Below, piece after piece: positions 8,130 through 17,039 of a DNA stretch of 64,000 bases (within the stretch, counting starts at the first letter, position 1; the number at the start of each line of letters is the position of its first letter). The stretch is taken from positions 186,001 through 250,000 of the forward strand of contig NZ_JAFFIW010000004.1 of assembly GCF_018588885.1 (NCBI RefSeq), in the 5' to 3' direction. The position numbers and the translations under genes are program-made. Source of the stretch: Mesorhizobium sp. dw_380. GTDB lineage: Bacteria > Pseudomonadota > Alphaproteobacteria > Rhizobiales > Rhizobiaceae. The notes below the pieces were generated by a model. The model ran no database searches and had not been told where the DNA came from. It was given only the letters and a program-made list of their open reading frames with translations.

Positions 8130-8834
8130 CTAGGTCAGCAACTGTCGGCAAATGTCGATGAACGTCGCGGCCCAGCCAGCCAGCAGGGCGAAGATGGCAA
8201 GCCAGACGAAAAGCAGGAAATGCCAGTACATGGCGCACAGTTCGACGCCGAGGCGAAGCCGCTCCCGCCGCGCTCCGCTCCAGGCGCCGGCGGTCGTTCT
8301 GCCGAGACCCACCATCCCGCCCACTATGTGCAGGCCATGCATGCCGGTTATCAGGTAGAAGAAACTGTTGGCCGGATTGGAGCTCAGCAGATAGCCATCT
8401 TCGGTCAGTTGCCGCCACGCCATGAGCTGTCCGATCAGGAAGGCAAGCGCAGTGAGCCCGGCCACTGCAAGGCCGAGCCTGACCGTATCGATCTGGCCCC
8501 TGCGCGCCGCGACCGACGTGCATTGCAGGGCTATGCTGCTCAGGACCAGCACGCCGGTGTTGAGCCAGAGCAGCCGCGGCAACGGCAGCGGCTGCCAGTC
8601 CGACACTGCCATCCGCATGAAATACGCGCTGGTGAAGAGCGCGAACAGGCAGCCAACGACGGCGAGGAAGACGCCGAGGCCGATCTTGGCGGTGGGCAGC
8701 CCCGATCGGTCGAAACCGACAAGATCGCTGGCCACGCCTTGCTCGAGCCATGGCTTCGTCATCAGTCCCTGATGCGAAAGCCACCATCCGGCAAAGCCGG
8801 CGATGACGAGCAGGAAGACTATGATGACGCTCAT
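8130..8834 (-). CDS. Second haem-copper oxidase subunit III-like protein
   Basis: The 234-residue membrane protein is of the COX3 superfamily but more diverged than its neighbour. It has an extra N-terminal span, a charged loop, then ALFTSAYFMRMAVSDW near residue 75. The NSFFYLITGMHGLHIVGGM span near 160 and CAMYWHFLLFVWLAIFALL near 210 match the COX3 core. Its ATG overlaps the stop of the subunit I gene by 4 nt (ATGA), so translation is coupled. The pairing with a second subunit III is the odd feature of this operon. Confidence 0.88.
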   Translation of the reverse strand: MSVIIVFLLVIAGFAGWWLSHQGLMTKPWLEQGVASDLVGFDRSGLPTAKIGLGVFLAVVGCLFALFTSAYFMRMAVSDWQPLPLPRLLWLNTGVLVLSSIALQCTSVAARRGQIDTVRLGLAVAGLTALAFLIGQLMAWRQLTEDGYLLSSNPANSFFYLITGMHGLHIVGGMVGLGRTTAGAWSGARRERLRLGVELCAMYWHFLLFVWLAIFALLAGWAATFIDICRQLLT

Positions 8835-10600
8835 GCCGGCTCCCTTGAGGGCCCGAAGGAGCCCGGCATGTTCTGCGGGATGAAATCCTCCTTGGCGCCC
8901 GGCACGCTGTAGTCATAGGCCCAGCGATAGACGATCGGCAGGTCCTTGCCGAAATTGCCGTGGGCCGGCGGCGTCTGCGGCGTCTGCCATTCCAGCGTTG
9001 TTGCCCGCCACGGATTGCCACCGGCCTCGCGGCCATGGCGGATGCTCCAGATCAGGTTGAACAGGAACACCATCTGGGCGAAGCCGACGATGAAGGCCAT
9101 GATGCTGATGAACGAGTTCAGGTGGTGGGCCGACTCCGTCATGATCGTCATGTCGGTCAGTTCAGCGTAGCGCCGCGGGATGCCCATCAGGCCGAGATAG
9201 TGCATGGGGAAGAAAATCAGATAGGCGCCGAGGAACGTCACCCAGAAATGGAACCGGCCCAACGTCTCGTTGAGCATCCGGCCGGTGGCCTTCGGGTACC
9301 AATGGTAGATCGCGCCAAAAACCACCAGGATCGGGGCGACACCCATGACCATGTGGAAATGGGCGACGACGAACATCGTGTCGGACAGCGGCACGTCGAC
9401 TACGACATTGCCAAGGAACAGGCCGGTCAGCCCGCCATTGACGAAGGTGACTATGAAGGCCAGCGCGAACAGCATCGGTATGGTGAGGTGGATGTCGCCG
9501 CGCCATAGGGTCAGCACCCAATTGTAGACCTTGATGGCGGTCGGAATGGCGATGATCAGCGTCGTGGTGGCGAAGAAGAAGCCGAAATAGGGATGCATGC
9601 CGCTGACATACATATGGTGCGCCCAGACCACGAAGCTCAGCGCGCCAATGCCGACGATGGCCCAGACCATCATCCGGTAGCCGAAGATGTTCTTGCGCGC
9701 ATGGGTGCTGATCAGGTCGGATACGATGCCGAATGCCGGCAGCGCCACGATGTAGACCTCGGGATGGCCGAAGAACCAGAACAGGTGCTGGAAGAGGATC
9801 GGGCTGCCGCCATTGTGCTGCAGTTGCGCACCCATCTCGGAGATCGCCGGCATGAAGAAACTGGTGCCGAGGACGCGGTCAAGCAGCATCATCACGCAGG
9901 CGACGAACAGCGCCGGAAAGGCGAGCAGCGCCATGACGGTCGCGGTGAAGATGCCCCAGACCGTCAGCGGCAGGCGCATCATTGTCATGCCGCGTGTGCG
10001 GCCCTGCAGCACCGTCACCACATAGTTCAGGCCGCCCATCGTGAAGCCGATGATGAACAGGATCAGCGAGGAGAGCATCAGGATGATGCCCCAGTCCTGG
10101 CCGCCTGGCGTGCCGCTCATGATAGCTTGCGGCGGGTAGAGCGTCCAGCCGGCCCCCGTCGGTCCGCCGGGCGCAAAAAAGCTCGAGACCAGAACCAGCA
10201 CGGCGAGCAGGTAGACCCAGTAGCTCAGCATGTTGACATAGGGAAAGACCATGTCGCGCGCGCCGACCATCAATGGGATCAGATAGTTGCCAAAGCCGCC
10301 GAGAAAGAGGGCGGTGAGCAGGTAGATCACCATGATCATGCCGTGCATGGTGATGAACTGGTAATAGGCTTCCGGGGTGATGAAGTCGAACGTGCCGGGA
10401 AAGCCGAGTTGCAGTCGCATCAGCCAGGACAGCACCAGGGCGACCAGGCCGATTCCCGTTGCTGTCGCCGAATACTGGATGGCGATGACCTTGGCGTCCT
10501 GCGAGAAGACGTATTTCGTCCACCAACTGTGCGGATGGTAGAGTTCCACTTCCGCGATTTCGGCCGGCGGGATGCCATCTGCAGGCGTGATGTCGACCAT
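8831..10600 (-). CDS. ctaD: Cytochrome c oxidase subunit I
   Basis: The 589-residue catalytic subunit of an A-type haem-copper oxidase reduces O2 at the haem-CuB centre and pumps protons across the inner membrane. Visible elements are haem ligands in the MHGMIMV segment (about 85) and VAHFHMVMG (about 410), CuB ligands in GHPEVYI (about 275, with the cross-linked Tyr and the D-channel Glu) and WAHHM (about 325), and K-channel Thr/Lys in PTAIKVYNW. GARDM supplies the D-channel entrance Asp. An ideal GGAGGTG site precedes the ATG. It follows the subunit II gene by 21 nt. Confidence 0.97.
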   Translation of the reverse strand: MVDITPADGIPPAEIAEVELYHPHSWWTKYVFSQDAKVIAIQYSATATGIGLVALVLSWLMRLQLGFPGTFDFITPEAYYQFITMHGMIMVIYLLTALFLGGFGNYLIPLMVGARDMVFPYVNMLSYWVYLLAVLVLVSSFFAPGGPTGAGWTLYPPQAIMSGTPGGQDWGIILMLSSLILFIIGFTMGGLNYVVTVLQGRTRGMTMMRLPLTVWGIFTATVMALLAFPALFVACVMMLLDRVLGTSFFMPAISEMGAQLQHNGGSPILFQHLFWFFGHPEVYIVALPAFGIVSDLISTHARKNIFGYRMMVWAIVGIGALSFVVWAHHMYVSGMHPYFGFFFATTTLIIAIPTAIKVYNWVLTLWRGDIHLTIPMLFALAFIVTFVNGGLTGLFLGNVVVDVPLSDTMFVVAHFHMVMGVAPILVVFGAIYHWYPKATGRMLNETLGRFHFWVTFLGAYLIFFPMHYLGLMGIPRRYAELTDMTIMTESAHHLNSFISIMAFIVGFAQMVFLFNLIWSIRHGREAGGNPWRATTLEWQTPQTPPAHGNFGKDLPIVYRWAYDYSVPGAKEDFIPQNMPGSFGPSREPA

Positions 10601-10621
10601 AGGAACACCTCCGTGTCCTTT

Positions 10622-11503
10622 TCAGCGAGACCCGACCGTTTCGAGCCTTGCTGCAGTTTTCAAACCTGACGCCATCGTGCCCGGCGCCTGGTCTGCCGAG
10701 CCTGTCTGCTGGGGTGCCGACAGCTGTGCGAAAGTCTGCTGCTGGCCAAGCCAGGCCAGGTAGTCTTGCTGCGTGTCGACCATGACCACGCCATGCATCA
10801 AAGGATGGCCTTGGCCGCAAAGTTCGGCGCACAAGACCTGAAAGGTTCCGGTCCTGGTCGGGGTGAACCAGAAATAGGTGACCGAGCCCGGGATCATGTC
10901 CATCTTGGCGCGGAATTCCGGCACGTAGAAATCATGCAGCACATCGATCGAGCGGAGCCGCATCTTTACCGGTTTGCCGACTGGCAGATGCAGATCAGCC
11001 GCTTCGACCACGACATCGTCCTGGCCATTTGGATCGCTGGCGATCACGCCCAGCGGATTCTCGGCGCTGACGTCGCGGGTGTCGGATATGCCGAGCTTGC
11101 CGTCCTTGCCGGGCAGGCGGAAACTCCACTGCCATTGCTGGCCGACGACTTCGACGTCGGTCGCGTCGCTTGGGACGTTGACAAACCGGCTCCAGACGAA
11201 CAGGCCGGGGACCAGCAACGCCGTGACACCAACCGCGGTGATGATCGTGAGCGACGATTCGAGCCGTTTGTTCTCCGGTTCGTAGGCAGCCCGGCTCCCT
11301 TCCCGATGACGGAAGCGAAAGACGCAATAGGCCATGAATAGAACCACGGCTGAGAAGACGACGCCGGTGATCCAGAAGGTGATGATGATGGTGTTGTCGA
11401 TATAGCCCCAGTTCGAGGCAATGGGCGTCCACCACCATGGGCTCAGGAGGTGAAACAACACCGAGCCCACGACGATCAAAACGAGTACAAGCGCTACGGC
11501 CAT
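10622..11503 (-). CDS. ctaC: Cytochrome c oxidase subunit II
   Basis: The 293-residue protein has two N-terminal membrane spans (about 1-25 and 38-62) and a periplasmic cupredoxin domain that receives electrons from cytochrome c through the CuA site. CuA ligands are in HDFYVPEFRAK and in CAELCGQGHPLMHG near residue 235 (two Cys, His, Met). GQQWQWSFRLPG is the conserved aromatic patch. Unlike caa3-type subunit II, it has no CxxCH, so no fused cytochrome c; the free cytochrome c at 3525 may fill that role. The start at 11503 follows GGGAGGAAC. A 21-residue upstream extension to 11566 is rejected. It is the first gene of the operon. Confidence 0.95.
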   Translation of the reverse strand: MAVALVLVLIVVGSVLFHLLSPWWWTPIASNWGYIDNTIIITFWITGVVFSAVVLFMAYCVFRFRHREGSRAAYEPENKRLESSLTIITAVGVTALLVPGLFVWSRFVNVPSDATDVEVVGQQWQWSFRLPGKDGKLGISDTRDVSAENPLGVIASDPNGQDDVVVEAADLHLPVGKPVKMRLRSIDVLHDFYVPEFRAKMDMIPGSVTYFWFTPTRTGTFQVLCAELCGQGHPLMHGVVMVDTQQDYLAWLGQQQTFAQLSAPQQTGSADQAPGTMASGLKTAARLETVGSR

Positions 11504-11732
11504 GTCCCGTTCCTCCCGGCATTCCGAGGGGCGCGAAGCCGTCCCGAGAAATACCAAGCCCATCATAGCTTGATTTGGGGTCGTAATTCTAGAGCCGACT
11601 ATCTTGACGGGAAAAATGCCGCCTTTTGGACCACCACAGGCGGTTGTCTCTCAATAGCTCGACGGCGCAATGCCGCCGGTGGGACCCGGCGGCATCTTGA
11701 CTGGCTGCAACTGCTGTTTCGGTCGCTATTCG

Positions 11733-12521
11733 CTACGGCGTTCCGGCTTGAATCGCGGCCATCTGGTCAATCTTGCCGGCAAGGACGCCTTGGGCCCAAG
11801 CCGTGACATCCGCGTCGACGGGCTTGTTGGCCATATCTGTCAGCGCCGCGTCGAGCGACGCCTGGTCGGTGCCCACTGTGGCCGCGGTAGCCGCAGCCTC
11901 GGCGTCGGCGGCGGCCGCGTTGTCGGCGTCGACCACGTCCTGCTGAGCAGCGATCTGATCCGTCACAGCCTGGATTTGTTCAGTCGTTGCCGTTGGATCA
12001 GCCTGCAGCGCGGTCAGCTGCCCATTCAGGGCATCCAATTGGGCTTGGGCGGCGGCGGCTGTCGCTGCAGCCGCGTCAGCCGCAGCCTGGGCGTTCTTGG
12101 CTTTCGCCGACTGCGTCACAAACGCCTGAATGGCAGCGAACTTCTTGCTCTTGGAATTCATATAGGCGTTGATGTTGCGCTGCAGCGAGTTCAGCCGGCC
12201 GAGCTTGGCATGGATGTTCTTGTCCTTGTGCACGGACGAGACCTCAGTGGTCGTGTCGACCGTGGTGTCGGTCGTTGTGTCCGTTTCCGCCTTGGCTACC
12301 TGTCCTGGAGCCGACGCGGACTTGCCATGCGAAGCGCCGCTTTTGCCATTGCCGCCAGCATTGCCGCCGCCACCGGCGTTGCCGCCGCCGTCGCCGTGCC
12401 CGTTACCACCGCCGTGCCCGTTGCCGCCACCGTGTCCGTTGCCTCCGGCTCCGGCGAGCGCCGGCGACGCCAAAAGCGCCAATGCGGCAAGCGCCGCGAG
12501 CATAGTTTTTCGGTTTGTCAT
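11733..12521 (-). CDS. Exported Gly/Asn/His-repeat and Ala-rich protein
   Basis: No family recognised. The 262-residue protein has a clear signal peptide (MLAALAALALLASPALAG). This is followed by a low-complexity stretch built on GGGNGHG units (about residues 23-60), a Thr-rich linker (DTTTDTTVDTTTE), and an Ala-rich, probably helical or coiled C-terminal half (AAATAAAAQAQLDALNGQL, about 145-230). The start at 12521 follows CGAGGAGAC; an upstream ATG at 12593 is rejected because it masks the signal peptide. A surface or periplasmic structural role is only a guess. The His-rich repeats could bind metal. Confidence 0.75.
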   Translation of the reverse strand: MTNRKTMLAALAALALLASPALAGAGGNGHGGGNGHGGGNGHGDGGGNAGGGGNAGGNGKSGASHGKSASAPGQVAKAETDTTTDTTVDTTTEVSSVHKDKNIHAKLGRLNSLQRNINAYMNSKSKKFAAIQAFVTQSAKAKNAQAAADAAAATAAAAQAQLDALNGQLTALQADPTATTEQIQAVTDQIAAQQDVVDADNAAAADAEAAATAATVGTDQASLDAALTDMANKPVDADVTAWAQGVLAGKIDQMAAIQAGTP

Positions 12522-12869
12522 GGTGTCTCCTCGGGGAATCGCTACCCTCTGCCCGACCGCTAAGACAGCCTCATATGAGAAATCCCTAATCATACAGAGT
12601 AAACTTTAGACAAATGCGGTCGCAATGCGCGAGCCCGCCTGCCGCAGGCCAGTTAAACCCTTGATATTACATGGAGATCAACGCTGCGAGAGGGCGATGG
12701 CACTGAAGTCCCATGCCGACCAGACCATAGTCTGGTGCAGACCAGCGGAGCCTGCAACGGTGGTCGACTGGGTTCATCGGAAAGGCGTCGATAAGCCGGT
12801 GACGAGAGCATAAGCCCTGGCGTTGGTCTCAGCTAAGACGGCTTCATCCGCAAATTGTCACCCCCCGGA
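12522..12869. other. Gene-poor spacer with a small inverted repeat
   Basis: This spacer presumably carries the promoter of the leftward Gly-rich gene. At 12719-12736 ACCAGAC and GTCTGGT form a perfect inverted repeat separated by CATA, a possible regulator site. A 62-codon plus-strand frame at 12625-12813 lacks a ribosome site and family features and is not called. A decayed radC tail follows at 12870. Confidence 0.4.
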
Positions 12870-12971
12870 TTAGCAGCAGACCCTTCATGCTGGAATGATC
12901 TTTCCGCCCGATATGATGTGGTCACGCACGGCGATGCCCGGCCGCTTGGCTGCGTCGATGATCTCTTCGTT
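12870..12971 (-). pseudogene. Decayed copy of the radC 3' end
   Basis: About 100 bp here align with the last 100 bp of the intact radC at 15204-15304, in the same orientation and at roughly 90 percent identity by eye. The coding strand begins [19 protein letters not shown] as in RadC, then small deletions shift the frame and it stops early. Nothing of the upstream radC domains is present. With radC it forms direct repeats around the oxidoreductase/LysR pair. Confidence 0.85.
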
Positions 12972-13015
12972 GACTGGATTGTGCATCGTGCCGGCTCTTC
13001 AGTTCAATCGTAACA

Positions 13016-13981
13016 TCAAATGAGCACGACCTTGCCTTCGCCGGCGCTCGCGCGCGCGCGCGGCAACGCTGTGGCGAAGTCTTCGAGGCCGTATCGGGCA
13101 ACGACGGGCAGCTTTTCGGGGTACCGTGAAAGGATGGACCAACAGTCCTTCGCGGCAGCCGCCAGCGTTTCCGTACTTGCCTTATTTTGCCAGATGCTTA
13201 AGGCAAATCCCCGCCAGTGGAGTGCCTTGTAAAGCAGGCTCGATGCCTTGATTTCCATCGGCCGATCGTCGAGAACGCCGTAGGAAAACAGGGCCGCCCC
13301 TGGGGCTGCGCGCGCGATAAGGGCTAGCGTGTCGGGACCGCCAACTGGATCGAGGATCAGGTCGTAGGGTTTAGCGTCCGCAAGCGCATCGGCGACGCTG
13401 CCGCCGATGCCGATTGTCCGATTTCCCGAGTCGCACAGTCTATAGCCCCCGTTGTCCCGATAGAGTCGTTCGACGATCGCCTTTCGTTCGCTGGCCAACT
13501 GGTCGACCACGGCGGCAACGACCGACCGCGCTGCGGTGAGCAGAACCCGTTGCCCAGGCTTGAGCATGGCCTGATCCAGCAGACCCCACGCGGTCAACGG
13601 ATTGAGCGGGAACTGGCAAACGACCTCGTCGGAAAGCCGTTCGGCAAACTCAGTCGACACCGGATAGATTCGCTCAGCCGGCACGGCCGCATACTCGGCC
13701 CAGGCCCCCGGGCTTCGGAATGCAACGCGCCGCCCTGCCTCCAATTCGCGCACGTCGGCACCGACTGCTTCGACAATTCCGGCCGCATCGAATCCAGCAA
13801 CCTGCGGATAAGACGGCTTTGTCGAATATTTGTCGGCGATGAACAACCAGTCGGCCGGCTGAACAACGCGGGCCGTGACGCGCACCAGGACCTGTTTTGG
13901 ACCGTATGTGGGAAAAGGGACCTCCCGGTAGTTGAGCACATCCTCGGCCGGTCCGGGCCTGTCAAACGCCACTGCCTTCAT
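13016..13981 (-). CDS. Zinc-less MDR-family quinone oxidoreductase-like protein
   Basis: The 321-residue medium-chain dehydrogenase/reductase has an N-terminal GroES-like domain (KAVAFDRPGPAEDVLNYREV; VAGFDAAGIVEAVG near residue 65) and a C-terminal nucleotide-binding part with GQRVLLTAARSVVAAV near 145. The normal Rossmann glycines are partly replaced in that last segment, which is unusual. The catalytic zinc cysteine/histidine set of alcohol dehydrogenases is absent. NAD(P)H-linked reduction of a quinone or enone is the family expectation. ATG 13981 is preferred to 13993 because GAGGTG precedes it. It is divergent from a LysR gene 100 bp away that probably controls it. Confidence 0.82.
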   Translation of the reverse strand: MKAVAFDRPGPAEDVLNYREVPFPTYGPKQVLVRVTARVVQPADWLFIADKYSTKPSYPQVAGFDAAGIVEAVGADVRELEAGRRVAFRSPGAWAEYAAVPAERIYPVSTEFAERLSDEVVCQFPLNPLTAWGLLDQAMLKPGQRVLLTAARSVVAAVVDQLASERKAIVERLYRDNGGYRLCDSGNRTIGIGGSVADALADAKPYDLILDPVGGPDTLALIARAAPGAALFSYGVLDDRPMEIKASSLLYKALHWRGFALSIWQNKASTETLAAAAKDCWSILSRYPEKLPVVARYGLEDFATALPRARASAGEGKVVLI

Positions 13982-14063
13982 CGAACACCTCATCCGCGAT
14001 CATTTGCGGGTGGAAGGTCGCGCCTGGAATTGATACAGTCAAAGACCGTTTTTGGATCAGATG

Positions 14064-14078
14064 ATACTCAGTGAGTAT
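14064..14078. promoter_or_regulatory. Palindromic LysR-type operator candidate
   Basis: ATACTCA-G-TGAGTAT is a perfect 15-bp palindrome in the 100-bp gap between the divergent oxidoreductase and LysR genes, ending 3 bp before the LysR ATG. Its T-N11-A spacing fits LysR-type binding boxes. Autoregulation with control of the divergent gene is the usual arrangement. Confidence 0.65.
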
Positions 14079-14081
14079 GAG

Positions 14082-14987
14082 ATGGAGCTTCGCCATCTGC
14101 GCTACTTCCTAGCCGTCGCTGAGTTCGGGCACGTCACTCGCGCGGCGCAACACCTGCACATTTCTCAGCCTCCCTTGAGCCGCGCGATACGCGAACTGGA
14201 AGCGGAGCTCGGGGTCGAACTGTTCGTGCGTGAACGGCAGCGGATCGCCCTGACGCCGGCTGGCTCGACAATAGCAGAGGAGGCAAGGGCTGTTGTCGCC
14301 AAGGCGGATGGCCTAATGCGCTACGCACGTGCGATTTCAGCCGGTGAAGGCGGGCGTATCCGCGTGGGTTACGTCGATGGTGCCATGCAGGGTGGGGTAC
14401 TCAGTGCCCATCTACGAAATCTTCGGACCCATTGTCCCGGACTTGTCGTCGATCTCGTCGCTGCCAGCACGGAAACGCAGCTTAAGGCACTTGCGAACAA
14501 CCAGCTCGACATCGCGATCATTTACGCACCCCGCGAGTGGCCTGAGGACATCGTCAGCTTCAAGCTTCTTTCGGATGGCATGCGGCTTGTTGTGTCCACC
14601 GAGGACGTCCTGGCTTCAAGACGAACGATTGCGCCGAAGGATCTCGAGGCTAGTCCCTGGATTGCGCTTCCCAGAGAGGGCGATGCGTATTGGCGCGACC
14701 GCTTCCTGCAGCAATGCGCAACGGCCGGGTTCCGGCCAGACATTCGCTATGAGGTCGCGCAACTCTCAGCGCTGCTCGGACTTGTGGAGGCAGGCGCGGG
14801 GCGCGGGCTCGCACAGGCCAGCGTTTCGCGGGTTGAAAGTCCGGGCGTGGTCCTGCGGTCACTACCGTGGTGGAGGCACACGGTCGACTACTGGCTGGCT
14901 TGGCGACAGCACAACGCGATGCCATCGGTTCGCCAATTCCTCAAGGCCAACGGGTTGGCGACGAACCCGAAGTTGCCGTCGAAGTGA
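14082..14987 (+). CDS. LysR-family transcriptional regulator
   Basis: The 301-residue protein has an N-terminal winged helix-turn-helix (MELRHLRYFLAVAEFGHVTR; AAQHLHISQPPLSRAIRELE, about 1-60) and a C-terminal periplasmic-binding-like effector domain (about 90-295). The N-terminus resembles CatR/BenM-type regulators of aromatic catabolism, but the ligand is not deducible. ATG 14082 is chosen because the operator palindrome lies immediately upstream. TTG 14052 would put the palindrome inside the gene. The gene is divergent from, and probably regulates, the quinone oxidoreductase-like gene. Confidence 0.93.
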   Translation: MELRHLRYFLAVAEFGHVTRAAQHLHISQPPLSRAIRELEAELGVELFVRERQRIALTPAGSTIAEEARAVVAKADGLMRYARAISAGEGGRIRVGYVDGAMQGGVLSAHLRNLRTHCPGLVVDLVAASTETQLKALANNQLDIAIIYAPREWPEDIVSFKLLSDGMRLVVSTEDVLASRRTIAPKDLEASPWIALPREGDAYWRDRFLQQCATAGFRPDIRYEVAQLSALLGLVEAGAGRGLAQASVSRVESPGVVLRSLPWWRHTVDYWLAWRQHNAMPSVRQFLKANGLATNPKLPSK

Positions 14988-15196
14988 ATTGAATTTTGAA
15001 TGATCCAAGCTGCCGTGATCGTGTGCCAGTAATCTGGCGTCGAGAGTTCCAGTCCGCCCCATAGCATGGCTTGCTATGCCTTTCCGTTCAACGGAACCAG
15101 CGCACCGGCAGTCGAATAATTGCGAGAAATCGGCACCTGGGCGGTCGGCCAGGTCGCCGCCAATCCGCCGTGACCGGGTGAACCTTTTTCGCGCCG

Positions 15197-15958
15197 TTAG
15201 ATCAGCAGCAGGCCCTTCATGCTGGAATGGCCTTTGCGCCCGATGATGATGTGGTCGTGCACGGCGATGCCCAGCCGCTTGGCTGCGTCGATGATCTCTT
15301 TCGTCATCTCGATGTCGGCGCGCGACGGCGTCGGGTCGCCTGAGGGATGGTTGTGGACCAGGATGATCGCGGTGGCTGACAGTTCGAGCGCGCGTTTAAC
15401 CACTTCTCTGGGATAGACGGGCGTGTGGTCGACAGTGCCGGTCTGCTGGACTTCGTCGGCAATCAGCGCGTTCTTCTTGTCGAGGAACAGGATGCGGAAC
15501 TGCTCGCGCGCCTCGAAGGCCATGGCCGAGCGGCAATAGGCAAGAAGCTGCGTCCAGGACGACAGGACCTCGCGCTCGTGCACCTCGCCGTGCGCCATGC
15601 GCTGCGCTGTCGCCGCGACGATTTTCAGGTCGAGCGCCACCGCCGGGCCGATGCCCTTGACCTCCTGCAGCAGGGCGATGGGCGCGCCGAGCACTTCGGC
15701 CAACGTGCCGAAGCGCGCCAGCAATGCCTTGGCCGCCGGCTTGGTGTCGGCGCGCGGGATCAGCCGGAAGAGCAAGAGCTCCAGAAGTTCGTAGTCGGGC
15801 AGGGCATCCGGACCCGCCGAGCCAAAGCGTTCTCGCAAGCGGTCGCGATGGCCGAGATAATGCGGTTTTTCAGCTGGAGCCGGCCTCGCCTGCGCGGCCG
15901 GCCGGACCGGGACTTCGGAGAAGAAACTCCGCTCGTCGTCTTCGTTGGCTTTCCCCAT
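15197..15958 (-). CDS. radC: RadC family protein (JAB/MPN domain)
   Basis: The 253-residue RadC has an N-terminal helix-hairpin-helix-like region (about 30-110, [16 protein letters not shown]) and a C-terminal JAMM metal-binding domain with the intact motif [14 protein letters not shown] near residue 200. The cellular role of RadC is unsettled; the old DNA-repair assignment was not upheld, and related proteins act in competence. GGGGGCGG precedes ATG 15958; ATG 15970 is an alternative. About 100 bp of its 3' end are duplicated at 12870-12971. Confidence 0.95.
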   Translation of the reverse strand: MGKANEDDERSFFSEVPVRPAAQARPAPAEKPHYLGHRDRLRERFGSAGPDALPDYELLELLLFRLIPRADTKPAAKALLARFGTLAEVLGAPIALLQEVKGIGPAVALDLKIVAATAQRMAHGEVHEREVLSSWTQLLAYCRSAMAFEAREQFRILFLDKKNALIADEVQQTGTVDHTPVYPREVVKRALELSATAIILVHNHPSGDPTPSRADIEMTKEIIDAAKRLGIAVHDHIIIGRKGHSSMKGLLLI

Positions 15959-16014
15959 CCGCCCCCGCATCCGGTATTCAATCGGGCAAGGCCGTCGCCC
16001 GGCATGTCAAAATA

Positions 16015-16842
16015 TCAGGCCGGCAGGCCAGGGCGGTCGAGTTTTCCGGGCGAGAGCGTGAAAATCTCGCAGCCAGCGTCGGTCACGCCGATCGTATGCT
16101 CGTACTGCGCCGACAGTGAGCGATCGCGCGTCACCGCTGTCCAGCCATCCGACAGGACCTTCACATGCGGCCGGCCGAGGTTGATCATCGGCTCGATGGT
16201 GAAGATCATCCCAGGCCGCATTTCCACGCCTTCATTGGCGTTGCCATAGTGCAGGATGTTCGGGGCGTCGTGAAACAGCTGGCCGACACCATGGCCGCAG
16301 AAATCACGCACCACCGAGCAGCGCTCCGCCTCGGCATAGGTCTGGATGGCGGCACCGATGGCGCCGGTGCGGGCACCGGGCCTGACCGCGGCGATGCCGC
16401 GCATCAGGCATTCATGGGTGACCTCGAGCAGGCGTTCCGCCGCGCGCTTGATGGTGCCGACCGGATACATGCGCGAGGAATCGCCATGCCAGCCGTCGAG
16501 AATGTAGGTGACGTCGATGTTGACGATGTCGCCATCCTTCAGCGGCTTGTTGTCAGGAATGCCGTGGCAGACGACATGGTTGATCGAGGTGCAGGACGAT
16601 TTGGTGTAGCCGCGATAGTTGAGCGTCGCGGGCAGGGCGCCATGATCCATGCCGAATTCGAAGACGAAACGATCGATGGTGTCCGTGGTGACGCCGGGAC
16701 TGACCATCGGCACAAGTTCGTCCAGGCAGCGCGCGGTGAGGTCGCATGCCTTGCGCATGCCGGCAAACCCTTCCTCGCCGTAGAGGCGGATCTGGCCGGT
16801 GTTTCTGAGGGGGGCCGTCGCGGCGTCGAGATAGGTGACCAT
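16015..16842 (-). CDS. map: Methionine aminopeptidase, type I
   Basis: Map removes initiator methionine from nascent proteins in the cytosol. The 275-residue protein has all five dimetal ligands of the pita-bread fold: two Asp in DGDIVNIDVTYILDGWHGD, His in CGHGVG near residue 190, Glu in TIEPMI near 225, and Glu in YEHTIGV near 255. The catalytic His is in NHVVCHGIPD near 100. The start MVTYLDAATAPLRN is typical of rhizobial Map; longer in-frame starts to 16905 are not. It lies 56 nt upstream of radC on the same strand and may be cotranscribed. Confidence 0.96.
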   Translation of the reverse strand: MVTYLDAATAPLRNTGQIRLYGEEGFAGMRKACDLTARCLDELVPMVSPGVTTDTIDRFVFEFGMDHGALPATLNYRGYTKSSCTSINHVVCHGIPDNKPLKDGDIVNIDVTYILDGWHGDSSRMYPVGTIKRAAERLLEVTHECLMRGIAAVRPGARTGAIGAAIQTYAEAERCSVVRDFCGHGVGQLFHDAPNILHYGNANEGVEMRPGMIFTIEPMINLGRPHVKVLSDGWTAVTRDRSLSAQYEHTIGVTDAGCEIFTLSPGKLDRPGLPA

Positions 16843-17039
16843 TTTGTCCGTATAGAAGGTGGGGCTGCAGGAGCGCAGGCACGAATATCCCAACAGATTT
16901 GGCACTTGGGGGCAAAAGGTTCAAGGAAGAACTGCCGGATGCGGGTCAAGCCCCTCGGATATTCGTCTCGTCGGGCCGGTTGCTTGTCGGTTTGCACGGC
17001 TTGCTTTCCTTTCTGTGCATCATGCGCTAGGGCCGGGTG

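Noticed and set aside
12625..12813. 62-codon plus-strand frame
   Set aside because: No ribosome site, no family features, and it covers a palindromic region between genes.
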